A stretch of 64,000 bases of DNA from Micromonospora marina (GCF_900091565.1 NZ_FMCV01000017.1:62001-126000); one strand, 5' to 3'; positions 37,469 through 46,585 are shown, counted from the first letter of the stretch. The notes: generated from the sequence alone by a model not told the origin. Translations and numbers: made by a program.

Positions 37469-38283
37469 CCGGTCCGTCCGGCGTCGGCATCGGCTGGCGT
37501 CCCGAGATCGCCGGCTTCGTCGCCGGGCTGCCGGGACTGCGCTTCGTCGAGGTGGTCGCGGAGGCGGTCGCCCCGGCCCGACCGCTCCCCGACGGGCTCA
37601 CCGAGCTGCGCGGACGCGGCGTCGACGTCGTACCCCATGGAGTGCGGCTGTCCCTCGGCGGCGCGGAACCGGTCGACCCGGCCCGGGTGGCGCACCTGGC
37701 CGGGGTGGCCGCGGCCCTGGACGCGCCGCTGGTGAGCGAGCACATCGCGTTCGTGCGGGCCGGCGGCCTGGAGGCCGGTCACCTGCTGCCGCTGCCGCGC
37801 AGCCGAGAGGCGGTCGCCGCGGTGGTGGCGAACGTACGGCGGACGCAGGCGGAGCTGCCCGTGCCGCTGGCCCTGGAACCGATCGCGGCGCTGTTCGACT
37901 GGCCGGACGACGAGCTGGACGAGGCGGACTTCCTCACCGAGATCCTCGACGCCACCGGCGCGCTGCTGCTGCTCGACGTGGCGAACGTGCACGCCAACGC
38001 CCGCAACCGGGGCGGCGACCCGGCCGCGTTGCTGGACCGGCTGCCGCTGGAACGCGTCGCCTACGTGCACGTGGCGGGCGGCGCCGAGCACGGCGGCTTC
38101 TACCACGACACGCACACCGACCCGGTGCCCGCCGCCGTGTTGGACCTGGTCCGCGAGCTGTGCGCCGGACGCCGGCCGCCCGCGCTGCTGCTGGAACGCG
38201 ACGGGCACTACCCGCCCGCCGCCGAGCTGCGCGGCGAGCTGGACGCGCTGGCCGCCGCCTCCGGTCACCCGGTGGTGACGTGA
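37465..38283 (+). CDS. DUF692 multinuclear non-heme iron oxidase (MNIO)
   Basis: 272 residues; ATG at 37465 overlaps the previous stop. TIM-barrel with the MNIO metal residues: Glu92-His93 (SEHIAFVR), Glu138 (ALEPIAAL), Asp171, Asn174, His176 (DVANVHANARN), His202 (YVHVAGG) and His214-Asp-Thr-His217 (FYHDTHTDP). MNIO enzymes use two or three iron ions to modify cysteines or other residues of ribosomal peptides, for example to oxazolone/thioamide, C-terminal amide or excised-carbon products. The neighbour encodes a Cys-rich protein; the next gene is a known DUF692 partner. Residues for metal binding are complete, so it should be active. Confidence 0.9.
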   Translation: MTGPSGVGIGWRPEIAGFVAGLPGLRFVEVVAEAVAPARPLPDGLTELRGRGVDVVPHGVRLSLGGAEPVDPARVAHLAGVAAALDAPLVSEHIAFVRAGGLEAGHLLPLPRSREAVAAVVANVRRTQAELPVPLALEPIAALFDWPDDELDEADFLTEILDATGALLLLDVANVHANARNRGGDPAALLDRLPLERVAYVHVAGGAEHGGFYHDTHTDPVPAAVLDLVRELCAGRRPPALLLERDGHYPPAAELRGELDALAAASGHPVVT

Positions 38284-38726
38284 GCGGCGACCTGGCCGCC
38301 CGGCAGGCCGAACTGGTCGCCGCGCTCGTCGCCGGTGGACCGCTGCCGCCCGGCTTCGCCCCGGCACCGGTCGCGGCGGCACGCCGGGCGCTGCTGCGCA
38401 AACGGGCCGGCGACGTGGCCCGGCACTGGCCGCTGCTCGCCGCCGGACTCGGGCCGGCCTGGCCGGCCACGTTCACCACGTGGGCCGACGGCCGTCCCAC
38501 GAACGGTTCGCTGCGCGACGGCTGGGACCTCGCCCGCGACCTGCGCGACCGGGACACGCTGCCGCCACTGGGCGCGGAGGAGCTGGCCGAACGCGAGGCC
38601 GCGAGCCGCTACGACGGCCGTCGCCCGCCCCGGCCACGCCGGCTGCCGGCCCTCGCCCGGACCGGCGGCGCCGTCGCGGTTCAGGTCGCCGGCCGGGTAC
38701 GCCTGCTGCGGCCCGCCCCACGCTGA
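38280..38726 (+). CDS. SCO6045-like partner protein of MNIO
   Basis: 148 residues; GTG at 38280 overlaps the MNIO stop (GTGA). Begins LAARQAELVAALVAGGPLPPGFAP, then VAAARRALLRKRAGDVARHWPLLAAGL and FTTWADGRPTNGSLRDGWDLARDL, a helical domain seen in actinobacterial proteins next to DUF692 genes (the S. coelicolor SCO6045 type). It occupies the place of the DUF2063 partner in proteobacterial MNIO operons, which binds the precursor peptide. A similar substrate-recognition role is inferred from position. The last 30 residues are basic and proline-rich. Confidence 0.72.
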   Translation: MSGDLAARQAELVAALVAGGPLPPGFAPAPVAAARRALLRKRAGDVARHWPLLAAGLGPAWPATFTTWADGRPTNGSLRDGWDLARDLRDRDTLPPLGAEELAEREAASRYDGRRPPRPRRLPALARTGGAVAVQVAGRVRLLRPAPR

Positions 38727-38757
38727 CAGCCACCCGCCGGTACGGCAGGATCGGTGC

Positions 38758-39519
38758 ATGGATCTCGGACTCGCCGACCGGGTGTACGTGCTCACCGGCG
38801 CCTCCGGCGGCCTCGGCTTCGCCACCGCCGAACAACTCGTCGCCGACGGTGCCCGGGTGGTCGTCTCCGCGCGTACCCCGGAACGGGTGGCCGCCGCGAT
38901 CGAAGCGCTCGGTGACCCGCAGCGGGCGATCGGGCTGACCGCCGACCTCACCGACCCCGCCACGCCGGAGCGTCTCGTCGCCGCCGCCCGCGAACACTTC
39001 GGACGCCTCGACGGCGCGCTGGTCTCCGTCGGCGGCCCACCGCCCGGCACCGCCGCCACCGTCACCGACGAGCAGTGGCGCGAGTCGTTCGAGACGGTCT
39101 TCCTGGGCAGCGTCCGGCTCGCCCGCACGGTGGCCGGCGCGCTCACCGACGGCGGCGCGATCGGGCTGGTCCTGTCCACCTCGGTACGCGGACCGCTACC
39201 CGGCCTCGGCATCTCCAACGGCCTGCGGCCGGGCCTCGCCGGCGTGGCCAAGGACATGGCCGACGAGTTCGGCCCGCACGGCGTACGCGTGGTCAGCCTG
39301 CTGCCGGGACGGATCATGACCGACCGCAACTGGGAGCTGCTGGCCGGCTCCGACGACCCCGAGCGGGCCCGCGCGCAGGCCGAGGCGGCGATCCCGCTCG
39401 GGCGCATCGGCGATCCGGCGGAGTTCGGCAGGGTCGCCGCGTTCCTGCTCTCCCCCGCCGCCGGATACGTCACCGGGATCACCGTTCCGGTCGACGGCGG
39501 CGCGCTGCGTGGGCTGTGA
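38758..39519 (+). CDS. SDR-family oxidoreductase lacking the catalytic Tyr/Lys
   Basis: 253 residues; ATG at 38758. TGASGGLG at about 13-20 binds NAD(P) and VSVGGPPPG replaces NNAG. Where classical SDRs have YxxxK, this reads LGISNGLRPGLAGVAKDMADEF: no Tyr and no Lys at the right spacing. The C-terminus PAEFGRVAAFLLSPAAGYVTGITVPVDGG is standard. This S-N-x-L-R form is a recurring SDR subgroup, so the enzyme may be catalytically altered rather than dead. 31 bp after the MNIO partner gene on the same strand, possibly in the same transcript. Confidence 0.87.
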   Translation: MDLGLADRVYVLTGASGGLGFATAEQLVADGARVVVSARTPERVAAAIEALGDPQRAIGLTADLTDPATPERLVAAAREHFGRLDGALVSVGGPPPGTAATVTDEQWRESFETVFLGSVRLARTVAGALTDGGAIGLVLSTSVRGPLPGLGISNGLRPGLAGVAKDMADEFGPHGVRVVSLLPGRIMTDRNWELLAGSDDPERARAQAEAAIPLGRIGDPAEFGRVAAFLLSPAAGYVTGITVPVDGGALRGL

Positions 39520-39616
39520 CGGTGGGTGCGGTGGCCGGGCTTTCGGCGGCGGCTCCGGTGAGCCGGGTGCGGGTGGCCGCGCCCGCGGCGAACCGGTCAC
39601 GCGAGACGGTGTGCCG

Positions 39617-40237
39617 GTGAGCGATCGACGGCGGCCGGGCGGTGGGCGGCCCGAGGCCGCGCCCGGACCGGGCACGCCCGCCCGCCGCCACCCCCGGCCC
39701 AGCCGGGAGCAGCTCGCCGCGGCGACCGACCGGCTGCTGCCCGACGTGATCGCGCCCGGACTCGACGTGCTGTTCGTCGGCATCAACCCGGGCCTGTGGT
39801 CGGCGACCACCGGCTGGCACTTCGCCCGCCCGGGCAACCGGTTCTGGCCCGCCCTGCACCGGGGTGGCTTCACGCCGCGCCTGCTGCACCCCAGCGAACA
39901 GGACACGCTTCCGGCGCTCGGCCTCGGCATCACCAACATGGTGGCCCGGGCCAGCGCCCGCGCCGACGAACTCACCGCCGGCGAGCTGGTCGACGGCGCG
40001 GCCACGCTCACCGCCAAGGTCGAGCGCTACCGGCCGCGCTGGGTGGCGGTGGTCGGGGTGACCGCGTACCGGGTCGGGTTCGCCCGGCCGAAGGCCGGCT
40101 TCGGGCCGCAGCCGGAGACACTCGCGGCGGCCCGGCTCTGGGTGCTGCCCAACCCGAGCGGCCTGAACGCCCACTTCACCCCGGAGACGCTCGGCGCCGC
40201 GTTCGCCGAGCTGCGCGCCGCGGTCGCCGGGGGCTAG
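39617..40237 (+). CDS. mug: G/U mismatch-specific DNA glycosylase (Mug)
   Basis: 206 residues from the GTG at 39617. TDG/MUG fold of the uracil-DNA glycosylase superfamily: FVGINPGLWSA (active-site loop) followed by GNRFWPAL, LGITNMV, and NPSGLNAHF (intercalation loop). It removes uracil or ethenocytosine opposite guanine; the Asn in GINPG is the Mug-type catalytic residue. The N-terminal 35 residues are Pro/Arg-rich. Cytosolic DNA repair; same-strand but not coupled to its neighbours. Confidence 0.9.
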   Translation: MSDRRRPGGGRPEAAPGPGTPARRHPRPSREQLAAATDRLLPDVIAPGLDVLFVGINPGLWSATTGWHFARPGNRFWPALHRGGFTPRLLHPSEQDTLPALGLGITNMVARASARADELTAGELVDGAATLTAKVERYRPRWVAVVGVTAYRVGFARPKAGFGPQPETLAAARLWVLPNPSGLNAHFTPETLGAAFAELRAAVAGG

Positions 40238-40301
40238 GGCTTTCGGTCGTCCGCGCCGGCTGGACCGTCGCCGGTGCCGGGAGCGCGCCCGCGCCGGTCC
40301 G

Positions 40302-42296
40302 CTAGTTGGCTGTGGCCGGGGGCATGGCCTCCTGGGCGACATAGGTGCCCATCGGGACCGTGGTCACCACCGGCTCCGGCTGGTCGGCCTCGGCGTGGGG
40401 CGCCGGCGAGTCGGTGACCGCGAACTGGGTGCGGTACAGCTCGGCGTACAGGCCGCCGACGGCCACCAGCTCGTCGTGCCGGCCGCGCTCCACGATCCGG
40501 CCCTCGTCCAGCACGAGGATCTGGTCGGCGTCGCGGACGGTGGAGAGCCGGTGCGCGATGACCAGCGCGGTACGACCGGTCAGCGCCACCGACAACGCCC
40601 GCTGCACCGCGGCCTCGCTCTCCGAGTCCAGGTGCGCGGTGGCCTCGTCGAGGATCACGATCGACGGGGCCTTGAGCAGCAGCCGGGCGATGGCGATGCG
40701 CTGCTTCTCGCCGCCGGAGAAGCGGTAGCCCCGCTCGCCGACCGTCGTGTCGAGCCCGTCCGGCAGCGCCCGGACCAGGTCGGCGACCTGCGCGCCGGCC
40801 AGCGCCGCCCAGATCTCGTCGTCGGTGGCGTCGGGCTTGGCGTAGCGCAGGTTCTCCCGGATCGTCTCGTGGAACAGGTGCGAGTCCTGGGTGACCACAC
40901 CGATCTCGTCGCGCAACGAGGCGAGCGTCGCGTCCCGTACGTCGACGCCGCCGACCAGCACCTGGCCGTCGCTGACGTCGTAGATCCGAGAGATCAGCAT
41001 GGACAGCGTCGACTTGCCCGCACCGGAGGGGCCGACCAGGGCCACCATCCGCCCCGGCTCGACGGCGAACGAGACGCCCCTGAGCACCGGCTCGTTGACC
41101 GTCCGGTCGAGGGTGGAGACCTCCTCCAGGGAGGCGAGCGACACCTCGGCGGCGCTCGGGTAGCGGAAGCGGACGTCGCGGAACTCGACCCGGCCGTTGC
41201 CGCGCGGCACCGGCACCGCGTCGGGCTTCTCGGCGATGGCCGGGCGCAGGTCGAGCACCTCGAAGACCCGGTCGAAGGAGACGAGCGCGCTCATCACGTC
41301 GACCCGGACGTTCGACAGCGCGGTCAGCGGACCGTAGAGACGGGTCAGCAGCAGCGCCAGCTTGACGACGGTGCCGGCGCTGACCGCTCCGGTGACCGCC
41401 AGCCAGCCGCCGACGCCGTACGTCAGCGCCTGGGCCAGCGACGCCACGAGCAGCATCGCGACGAAGAACGTCCGCGAGTACATCGCGGACTGGATGCCGA
41501 TGTCGCGCACCCGCTCGGCCCGGCGGGCGAACCGGTCGGCCTCCACCTCCGGCGCGCCGAACAGCTTGACCAGGAGCGCGCCCGCGACGCCGAACCGCTC
41601 GGTCATCGTCGCGTTCATCTTGGCGTCGAGGTTGTACGACTCGCGGGTGATCTCGGCCAGCCGCCGGCCGACCCGGCGGGCCGGGATGATGAAGATCGGC
41701 AGCAGCACCAGCGCCAGCACGGTGATCTGCCAGGACAGCACGAGCATCGCCCCGGCGGTCAGCACGAGCTGGATGACGTTGCTGACCACGCCGGACAGCG
41801 TCGAGGTGAACGCCCGCTGGGCGCCGAGCACGTCGTTGTTGAGCCGGCTGACCAAGGCACCGGTCTGGGTGCGGGTGAAGAACTGCAACGGCATCCGCTG
41901 GACGTGGTCGTACACCCGGGTGCGCAGGTCGAGGATGATGCCCTCGCCGATGCGGGCCGAATACCACCGCTGGACCAGGGAGAAGAGCGCGTCGGCCACG
42001 GCGAGCGCGGCGATGATCAGGGCGAGCCGGACCACAGTCGAGCGGGCGTCGGGGCCGGCCCCGGCGATCGCGTCGATGACGTCGCCGGCGAGCAGCGGCG
42101 TGGCCACGCCGATCACCGCGGCGACGATCACGGTGAGCAGGAAGACGACGATGTCGCGCCGGTAGGGCCGGGCGAACGCGACGATCCGCCGGGCGGTGCC
42201 GCGCTTGAGCTCGTGGGCGGAGACCTCGTCGCGGTTACGCAGCGACCGGAGCATGCTCCAGCCGCCCATGCCGCCGCCGGCCATGGGGTGGGACAC
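40302..42296 (-). CDS. ABC exporter (fused membrane and ATPase domains)
   Basis: 664 residues; GTG at 42296 behind GGAGGTGA. Six membrane helices between about 45 and 335, then an ATP-binding domain with Walker A GPSGAGKST, Q-loop VVTQDSH, signature FSGGEKQR, Walker B IVILDEATAHLDSESE and H-loop IAHRLSTV. Homodimeric type IV exporter of the MsbA/BmrA/LmrA kind; the substrate is unknown. A 40-residue C-terminal extension beyond the ATPase is unusual and has no clear motif. Confidence 0.94.
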   Translation of the reverse strand: MSHPMAGGGMGGWSMLRSLRNRDEVSAHELKRGTARRIVAFARPYRRDIVVFLLTVIVAAVIGVATPLLAGDVIDAIAGAGPDARSTVVRLALIIAALAVADALFSLVQRWYSARIGEGIILDLRTRVYDHVQRMPLQFFTRTQTGALVSRLNNDVLGAQRAFTSTLSGVVSNVIQLVLTAGAMLVLSWQITVLALVLLPIFIIPARRVGRRLAEITRESYNLDAKMNATMTERFGVAGALLVKLFGAPEVEADRFARRAERVRDIGIQSAMYSRTFFVAMLLVASLAQALTYGVGGWLAVTGAVSAGTVVKLALLLTRLYGPLTALSNVRVDVMSALVSFDRVFEVLDLRPAIAEKPDAVPVPRGNGRVEFRDVRFRYPSAAEVSLASLEEVSTLDRTVNEPVLRGVSFAVEPGRMVALVGPSGAGKSTLSMLISRIYDVSDGQVLVGGVDVRDATLASLRDEIGVVTQDSHLFHETIRENLRYAKPDATDDEIWAALAGAQVADLVRALPDGLDTTVGERGYRFSGGEKQRIAIARLLLKAPSIVILDEATAHLDSESEAAVQRALSVALTGRTALVIAHRLSTVRDADQILVLDEGRIVERGRHDELVAVGGLYAELYRTQFAVTDSPAPHAEADQPEPVVTTVPMGTYVAQEAMPPATAN

Positions 42297-42417
42297 TCGT
42301 CACCTCCGGGTCGTCGGGGCAGCATCAAACCGTCGGAGTCCATTCTCCCGACGCCTGTGACAACCTCGCGGGTAACCCAGATCTTCCCTGACGGTCCTTA
42401 CGGAATCGCCGTGCCGG

Positions 42418-43185
42418 CTATTCGCCCCGCCCGGCCAGGTCCCGGATCCGCCGGGTCTGCGCCTCCCGCTCGGCGCGCTGCTGCTCGGCGTGCGAGCGCC
42501 CGGCCGCGCCCGCGAGCAGCGCCTTGATCTCGATGATCGCGTCCCGGTTGTTCGCGAGGAGCCCGGCGGACAGATCACGCACGGCGCCGTCCAGCTCGTC
42601 GTTGGGCACCACGAGCGTGGCCAGGCCGATCCGGTCCGCCTCGGTGGCGTCCATCCGCCGGCCGGTGGCGCAGATCTCCAGCGCCCGGGAGTAGCCGACC
42701 AGCTCGACCAGGCGGCGCGTGCCGGCCAGGTCGGGAACCAGACCGAGGGTCACCTCGGCCATCGAGAGCTTGGCGTCGGCGGCGAGCACCCGCATGTCGC
42801 AGGCCAGCGCGAGCTGGAAGCCGGCGCCGATGGCGTGGCCCTGCACCGCGGCGATCGACACCACGTCCGGCCGGTGCAGCCAGGTGAAACCGTCCTGGTA
42901 CGCGGCGATCCGGTCGGCGCACTCCGCCTCCGGCATCGCGGCCAGCTCGGCGAAGGAGCCCGGCCCGGTCGCGCCGGCGACCGCCAGGTCCAGGCCCGCG
43001 GAGAAGGCGCGCCCCTCCGCGCGTACGACGACGACGCGCACGTCGCCGGGCAGGTCGCGGGAGAAGTCGCTCATCGCGCGCCACATCGCCGGGGTCTGTG
43101 CGTTGAGCACGTCGGGCCGGCACAACGTCACCGTCGCGACCGGCCCGTCGCAGTCGAAGCGCACTCCGGTCGTCTCGGCGGTCAC
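42418..43185 (-). CDS. Enoyl-CoA hydratase/isomerase (crotonase) family protein
   Basis: 255 residues from the GTG at 43185. Crotonase fold: oxyanion-hole residues in FSAGLDLAV and GHAIGAGFQLALACDMR, and ELVGYSRALEICATGRRMDATEADRIGL as the trimerisation region. Where enoyl-CoA hydratases have catalytic Glu residues near 117 and 137, this has MAEVTLGLVPDLAGTRRL, retaining one Glu and an Asp. It may act on a CoA thioester other than a simple enoyl-CoA. Downstream end uses a TAG stop. Confidence 0.87.
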   Translation of the reverse strand: MTAETTGVRFDCDGPVATVTLCRPDVLNAQTPAMWRAMSDFSRDLPGDVRVVVVRAEGRAFSAGLDLAVAGATGPGSFAELAAMPEAECADRIAAYQDGFTWLHRPDVVSIAAVQGHAIGAGFQLALACDMRVLAADAKLSMAEVTLGLVPDLAGTRRLVELVGYSRALEICATGRRMDATEADRIGLATLVVPNDELDGAVRDLSAGLLANNRDAIIEIKALLAGAAGRSHAEQQRAEREAQTRRIRDLAGRGE

Positions 43186-43228
43186 CGGACGCCCCGAGAC
43201 GCGCTGGTGGACGACGCTGGGGGGCGGG

Positions 43229-43456
43229 TCACGCCTTCTTCCGGCGCCGGGCGCCGCCGCGCTGGCGCAGCTGCACCCCGGACTCGGTGAGCACCCGGTG
43301 GATGAACCCGTAGGAACGGCCGGTCGAGGCCGCCAGAGCACGGATGCTCTCTCCGCCGGTGTACCGCTTTACCAGGTCTTTGGCGAGCGTCTGGCGCTCG
43401 GCCCCGACGATCCGGCGACCCTTCTCAGTGCTGGTGGCTGTGCCGGTGGCTGCCAT
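43229..43456 (-). CDS. Small helix-turn-helix protein
   Basis: 75 residues; ATG at 43456. AKDLVKRYTGGESIRALAASTGRSYGFIHRVLTESGVQLRQRGGARRRKKA is one HTH with a basic tail, highly conserved across actinobacteria as an Lsr2-independent, nucleoid- or DNA-binding small protein. Its upstream region (43457-43745) is the only long gap here and probably holds its promoter. Function is not known to me. Confidence 0.82.
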   Translation of the reverse strand: MAATGTATSTEKGRRIVGAERQTLAKDLVKRYTGGESIRALAASTGRSYGFIHRVLTESGVQLRQRGGARRRKKA

Positions 43457-43745
43457 GCTGATTCCTCACGTCCCAGACTGTGCGGTTCGGATACGGTCCC
43501 ACCTATTAGACCGCCTCGAACGATCATGCGCCAGATATCAACTATTCGCCAACCGACACGCTACGCAATGTCAGCTTCCCGATAGAGTGATCCTTCCGAC
43601 CGGCTGATTCGTACCGCCCGCACGGGAGAACCGACACCATTTCCCCGACGTGGCTGCATCGCCGCGCTACGGATACCGCCACTTCGGCGAGCTGGTGTGG
43701 ATCACGCGGATGACGGGTACACCGCCGCCGGGGGGCGCGGGACAG
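43457..43745. other. 289-bp gene-free gap upstream of the small HTH gene
   Basis: No gene, tRNA or clear hairpin found. The stretch 43500-43600 is less GC-rich than the flanks and probably contains the promoter of the HTH gene. A weak 114-residue frame crossing it is a shadow of the ABC-F gene. Confidence 0.4.
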
Positions 43746-45353
43746 TCAGGCCAGCTCGACCAGCTCCAGCAGGTCGTCGGACCAGGCGTCCTCGTCACCG
43801 TCGGGGAGCAGGATGGCGCGGTCCGGCTTGAGCGCGGTGACCGCGCCCGGGTCGTGCGTGACCAGCACGATCGCGCCCGGGTAGCGGGCGATCGCGTCGA
43901 GCACCTGCTCGCGGCTGACCGGGTCGAGGTTGTTCGTCGGCTCGTCCAGCAGCAGCACGTTGGCGCCGGAGCAGACCAGCGTGGCCAACGCCAGCCGGGT
44001 CTTCTCGCCACCGGAGAGCACCCCGGCCGGCTTGTCCACGTCCTCGCCGGAGAACAGGAACGCGCCGAGGATCTTGCGCAGGTCGGTGTCGGTCTGGTCG
44101 GACGCGGCGCTGCGCATGTGCTCCAGGATCGTCCGGTCCACGTCGAGCGTCTCGTGCTCCTGAGCGTAGTAGCCCAGCCGCAGCCCGTGCCCGGGGCGTA
44201 CCTCGCCGGTGTCCGGCTCCAGCAGCCCGCCGAGCATCCGCAGCAGCGTGGTCTTGCCGGCGCCGTTGAGGCCGAGGATGGCCACCCGGGAACCCCGGTC
44301 CACCGCCACGTCGACGTCGGTGAAGATCTCCAGCGACCCGTACGACTTGGACAGGCCGGTCGCGGTCAGCGGCGTCTTGCCGCACGGCGCGGGGCTCGGG
44401 AACCGCACCTTGGCGACCTTGTCCGCGACGCGGACCTCGTCCAGGCCGGAGAGCAGGCGCTCGGCGCGCCGGGCCATGTTCTGCGCGGCGACGGTCTTGG
44501 TGGCCTTGGCCCGCATCTTGTCCGCCTGCGCCATCAGGGCGCCGGCCTTCTTCTCGGCGTTCGCGCGCTCCCGGCGGCGGCGGCGCTCGTCGGTCTCCCG
44601 CGCCTCCAGGTACGCCTTCCAGCCCAGGTTGTACGTGTCGACCACGGAGCGGGTGGCGTCCAGGAACCAGACCTTGTTGACCACCGCCTCCAGCAGCGAC
44701 GCGTCGTGGGAGATCACGATCAGGCCGCCCTTGTGGTTGCCGAGGAAGCCGCGCAGCCAGGTGATCGAGTCGGCGTCGAGGTGGTTCGTGGGCTCGTCGA
44801 GCAGCAGGATGCCGCCGCCGTTCTCGCCGGCGTCGCGGAACAGGATCCGGGCCAGCTCGATGCGGCGGCGCTGACCGCCGGAGAGCGTGCCGATGGTCTG
44901 GGCCAGGGCCCGGTCGGGCAGGCCGAGGTTGGCGCAGATCCGGGCCGCCTCGGCCTCGGCCGCGTAGCCGCCGAGCGAGGCGAACTGGTCCTCAAGCGCG
45001 CCGTAGCGGCGGACCAGGCGCTCGTCGTCGGCACCCTCGGCGAGCTTCTCCTCCAGCTCCTTCATCTGCGCCATCAGCACGTCCAGGCCGCGGGCGGAGA
45101 GCACCCGGTCCCGGCCGGTGACGTCCAGGTCGCCGGTACGCGGGTCCTGCGGCAGGTAGCCGATGGCGCTGCGCCGCTCGATCTGGCCGCCGTACGGCTG
45201 CCCCTCCCCGGCGAGCACCTTGAGCGTGGTGGTCTTGCCGGCGCCGTTGCGGCCGACCAGGCCGATCCGGTCCCCCGGCTGCACCCGCAGGGTGGTGTCG
45301 GACAGCAGGATCCGGGAACCGGCGCGCAGTTCCAGGCCGGTGGCAGTGATCAT
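43746..45353 (-). CDS. ABC-F family ATPase (ribosome-associated)
   Basis: 535 residues; ATG at 45353. Two ATPase domains: Walker A GRNGAGKTT and GLNGAGKTT, signatures LSGGQRRR and LSGGEKTR, Walker B LLLDEPTNHLD and LLLDEPTNNLD. Between them is the charged linker (about 240-305) of the P-site tRNA-interaction motif. No membrane domain, so it acts on the ribosome: a translational factor (EttA/Uup-like) or antibiotic-resistance protein. The upstream 246 bp (45354-45599) could carry an attenuator but shows no clear one. Confidence 0.92.
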   Translation of the reverse strand: MITATGLELRAGSRILLSDTTLRVQPGDRIGLVGRNGAGKTTTLKVLAGEGQPYGGQIERRSAIGYLPQDPRTGDLDVTGRDRVLSARGLDVLMAQMKELEEKLAEGADDERLVRRYGALEDQFASLGGYAAEAEAARICANLGLPDRALAQTIGTLSGGQRRRIELARILFRDAGENGGGILLLDEPTNHLDADSITWLRGFLGNHKGGLIVISHDASLLEAVVNKVWFLDATRSVVDTYNLGWKAYLEARETDERRRRRERANAEKKAGALMAQADKMRAKATKTVAAQNMARRAERLLSGLDEVRVADKVAKVRFPSPAPCGKTPLTATGLSKSYGSLEIFTDVDVAVDRGSRVAILGLNGAGKTTLLRMLGGLLEPDTGEVRPGHGLRLGYYAQEHETLDVDRTILEHMRSAASDQTDTDLRKILGAFLFSGEDVDKPAGVLSGGEKTRLALATLVCSGANVLLLDEPTNNLDPVSREQVLDAIARYPGAIVLVTHDPGAVTALKPDRAILLPDGDEDAWSDDLLELVELA

Positions 45354-45599
45354 TTCGGAGTACTCGCTCTCGGGTCCGGAAGGGCTGATTCAGGGCACGC
45401 GAAAACGCCGGCGGGTGGTGATTTCCCGTCGGCGCGGGGCCGTTCAGCCTTCGCAGCGCAGCACGGGACAAGTGTACCGGGCCGCGCGGACTCTCTCGCC
45501 CGGATTACCGCGCAAGATCATCGGGTACCGAATTCGCCGTCCGGACCCGGTCCGGTACCGCAACCACCTCAAACGGAAACATCGGTGATCGGGGTCAAC

Positions 45600-46514
45600 A
45601 TGGAGCTGAACGAGAACGCGCGGGTCGACACCAGCCAGGTGGACGACCGGCGAGGTTCCGGCGGAGGCGGCGGGATGGGCATTCCGATCCCGATCGGCGG
45701 CGGCCGGGGCGGCATCGTGGGCATCATCATCGCCGTGGTCGTCGCCCTGGTGGGCGGCGGCTTCGGCCTCAACGCCGCCACCGGCGGCGGCGGTTCCGAA
45801 CAGGGCGACAACACCTCGCTGGAGCAGAAGTGCTCGGCGCAGGACGCGCTGGAGCAGCTCGACTGCCGCAACACGCTGTACGTCAACTCGATCCAGGCGT
45901 ACTGGCGTACCGCCATGCCGGAGGCGTTCGGCGAGCAGTACCGGCCGTCGAAGACGGTGTTCTTCAGCCAGAACGTCAGCACCGCCTGCGGTGCCGCCGA
46001 CTCGGGTGTGGGCCCGTTCTACTGCCCGGCCGACGACCAGGTCTACATCGACCTGACGTTCTACCGGCTGCTGGCCGACCAGCTCGGCGCCGAGGGCGAG
46101 TTCGCCCAGCCGTACGTGCTGGCCCACGAGTACGGCCACCACGTGCAGAACCTGCTCGGCACCGAGGCGCAGATGCGCCGCCAGCAGCAGCGCGACCCGC
46201 AGAGCGCGAACGCCCTGTCGGTGAAGCTGGAACTCCAGGCCGACTGCTACGCCGGGGCCTGGGCGAAGAACGCCACCGGCACCGCCGACGACCGCGGGCA
46301 GAAGATCTTCAAGAGCATCACCGAGCAGGACATCTCGCAGGCCATCGACGCCGCCGAGAAGATCGGCGACGACGCCATCCAGAAGCGCTCCGGCCGGCCG
46401 GTGAACCCGGACGAGTTCACCCACGGCACCTCCGAACAGCGCAAGCAGTGGTTCACCAAGGGCTACACCACCGGTGACCCGAAGTCCTGCGACACCTTCG
46501 GCGCCGGGGTCTGA
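45600..46514 (+). CDS. Neutral zinc metallopeptidase (YpfJ/KPN_02809 family)
   Basis: 304 residues; ATG at 45600. One N-terminal membrane helix (about 38-58, GIVGIIIAVVVALVGGGFGL) after a Gly-rich leader, then an extracytoplasmic domain with zinc motif HEYGHH near 180 and the third ligand in LELQADCYAGAW. Four cysteines (CSAQ, DCRN, ACGA, YCPA) probably form disulphides. Family members are membrane-anchored metalloproteases of unknown substrate. Its reading frame opens far upstream, but that part is antisense to ABC-F. Confidence 0.9.
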   Translation: MELNENARVDTSQVDDRRGSGGGGGMGIPIPIGGGRGGIVGIIIAVVVALVGGGFGLNAATGGGGSEQGDNTSLEQKCSAQDALEQLDCRNTLYVNSIQAYWRTAMPEAFGEQYRPSKTVFFSQNVSTACGAADSGVGPFYCPADDQVYIDLTFYRLLADQLGAEGEFAQPYVLAHEYGHHVQNLLGTEAQMRRQQQRDPQSANALSVKLELQADCYAGAWAKNATGTADDRGQKIFKSITEQDISQAIDAAEKIGDDAIQKRSGRPVNPDEFTHGTSEQRKQWFTKGYTTGDPKSCDTFGAGV

Positions 46515-46527
46515 TCCCCGCTGGGCG

Positions 46528-46568
46528 CATCGGCCCGCACCGCCGCAGACCGGCGGTGCGGGCCGATG
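46528..46568. terminator. Bidirectional terminator hairpin, perfect 18-bp stem
   Basis: Arms 46528-46545 and 46551-46568 are exact complements around a 5-nt loop, between the convergent metallopeptidase (46514) and RCC1 (46586) genes. Confidence 0.8.
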
Positions 46569-46585
46569 TCCGTCTCCGCGGCCGG

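Noticed and set aside
43650-46514. A possible 954-residue protein fusing an N-terminal region to the zinc peptidase.
   Set aside because: The first 650 codons are antisense to the ABC-F gene; the ATG at 45600 begins the recognisable protein.
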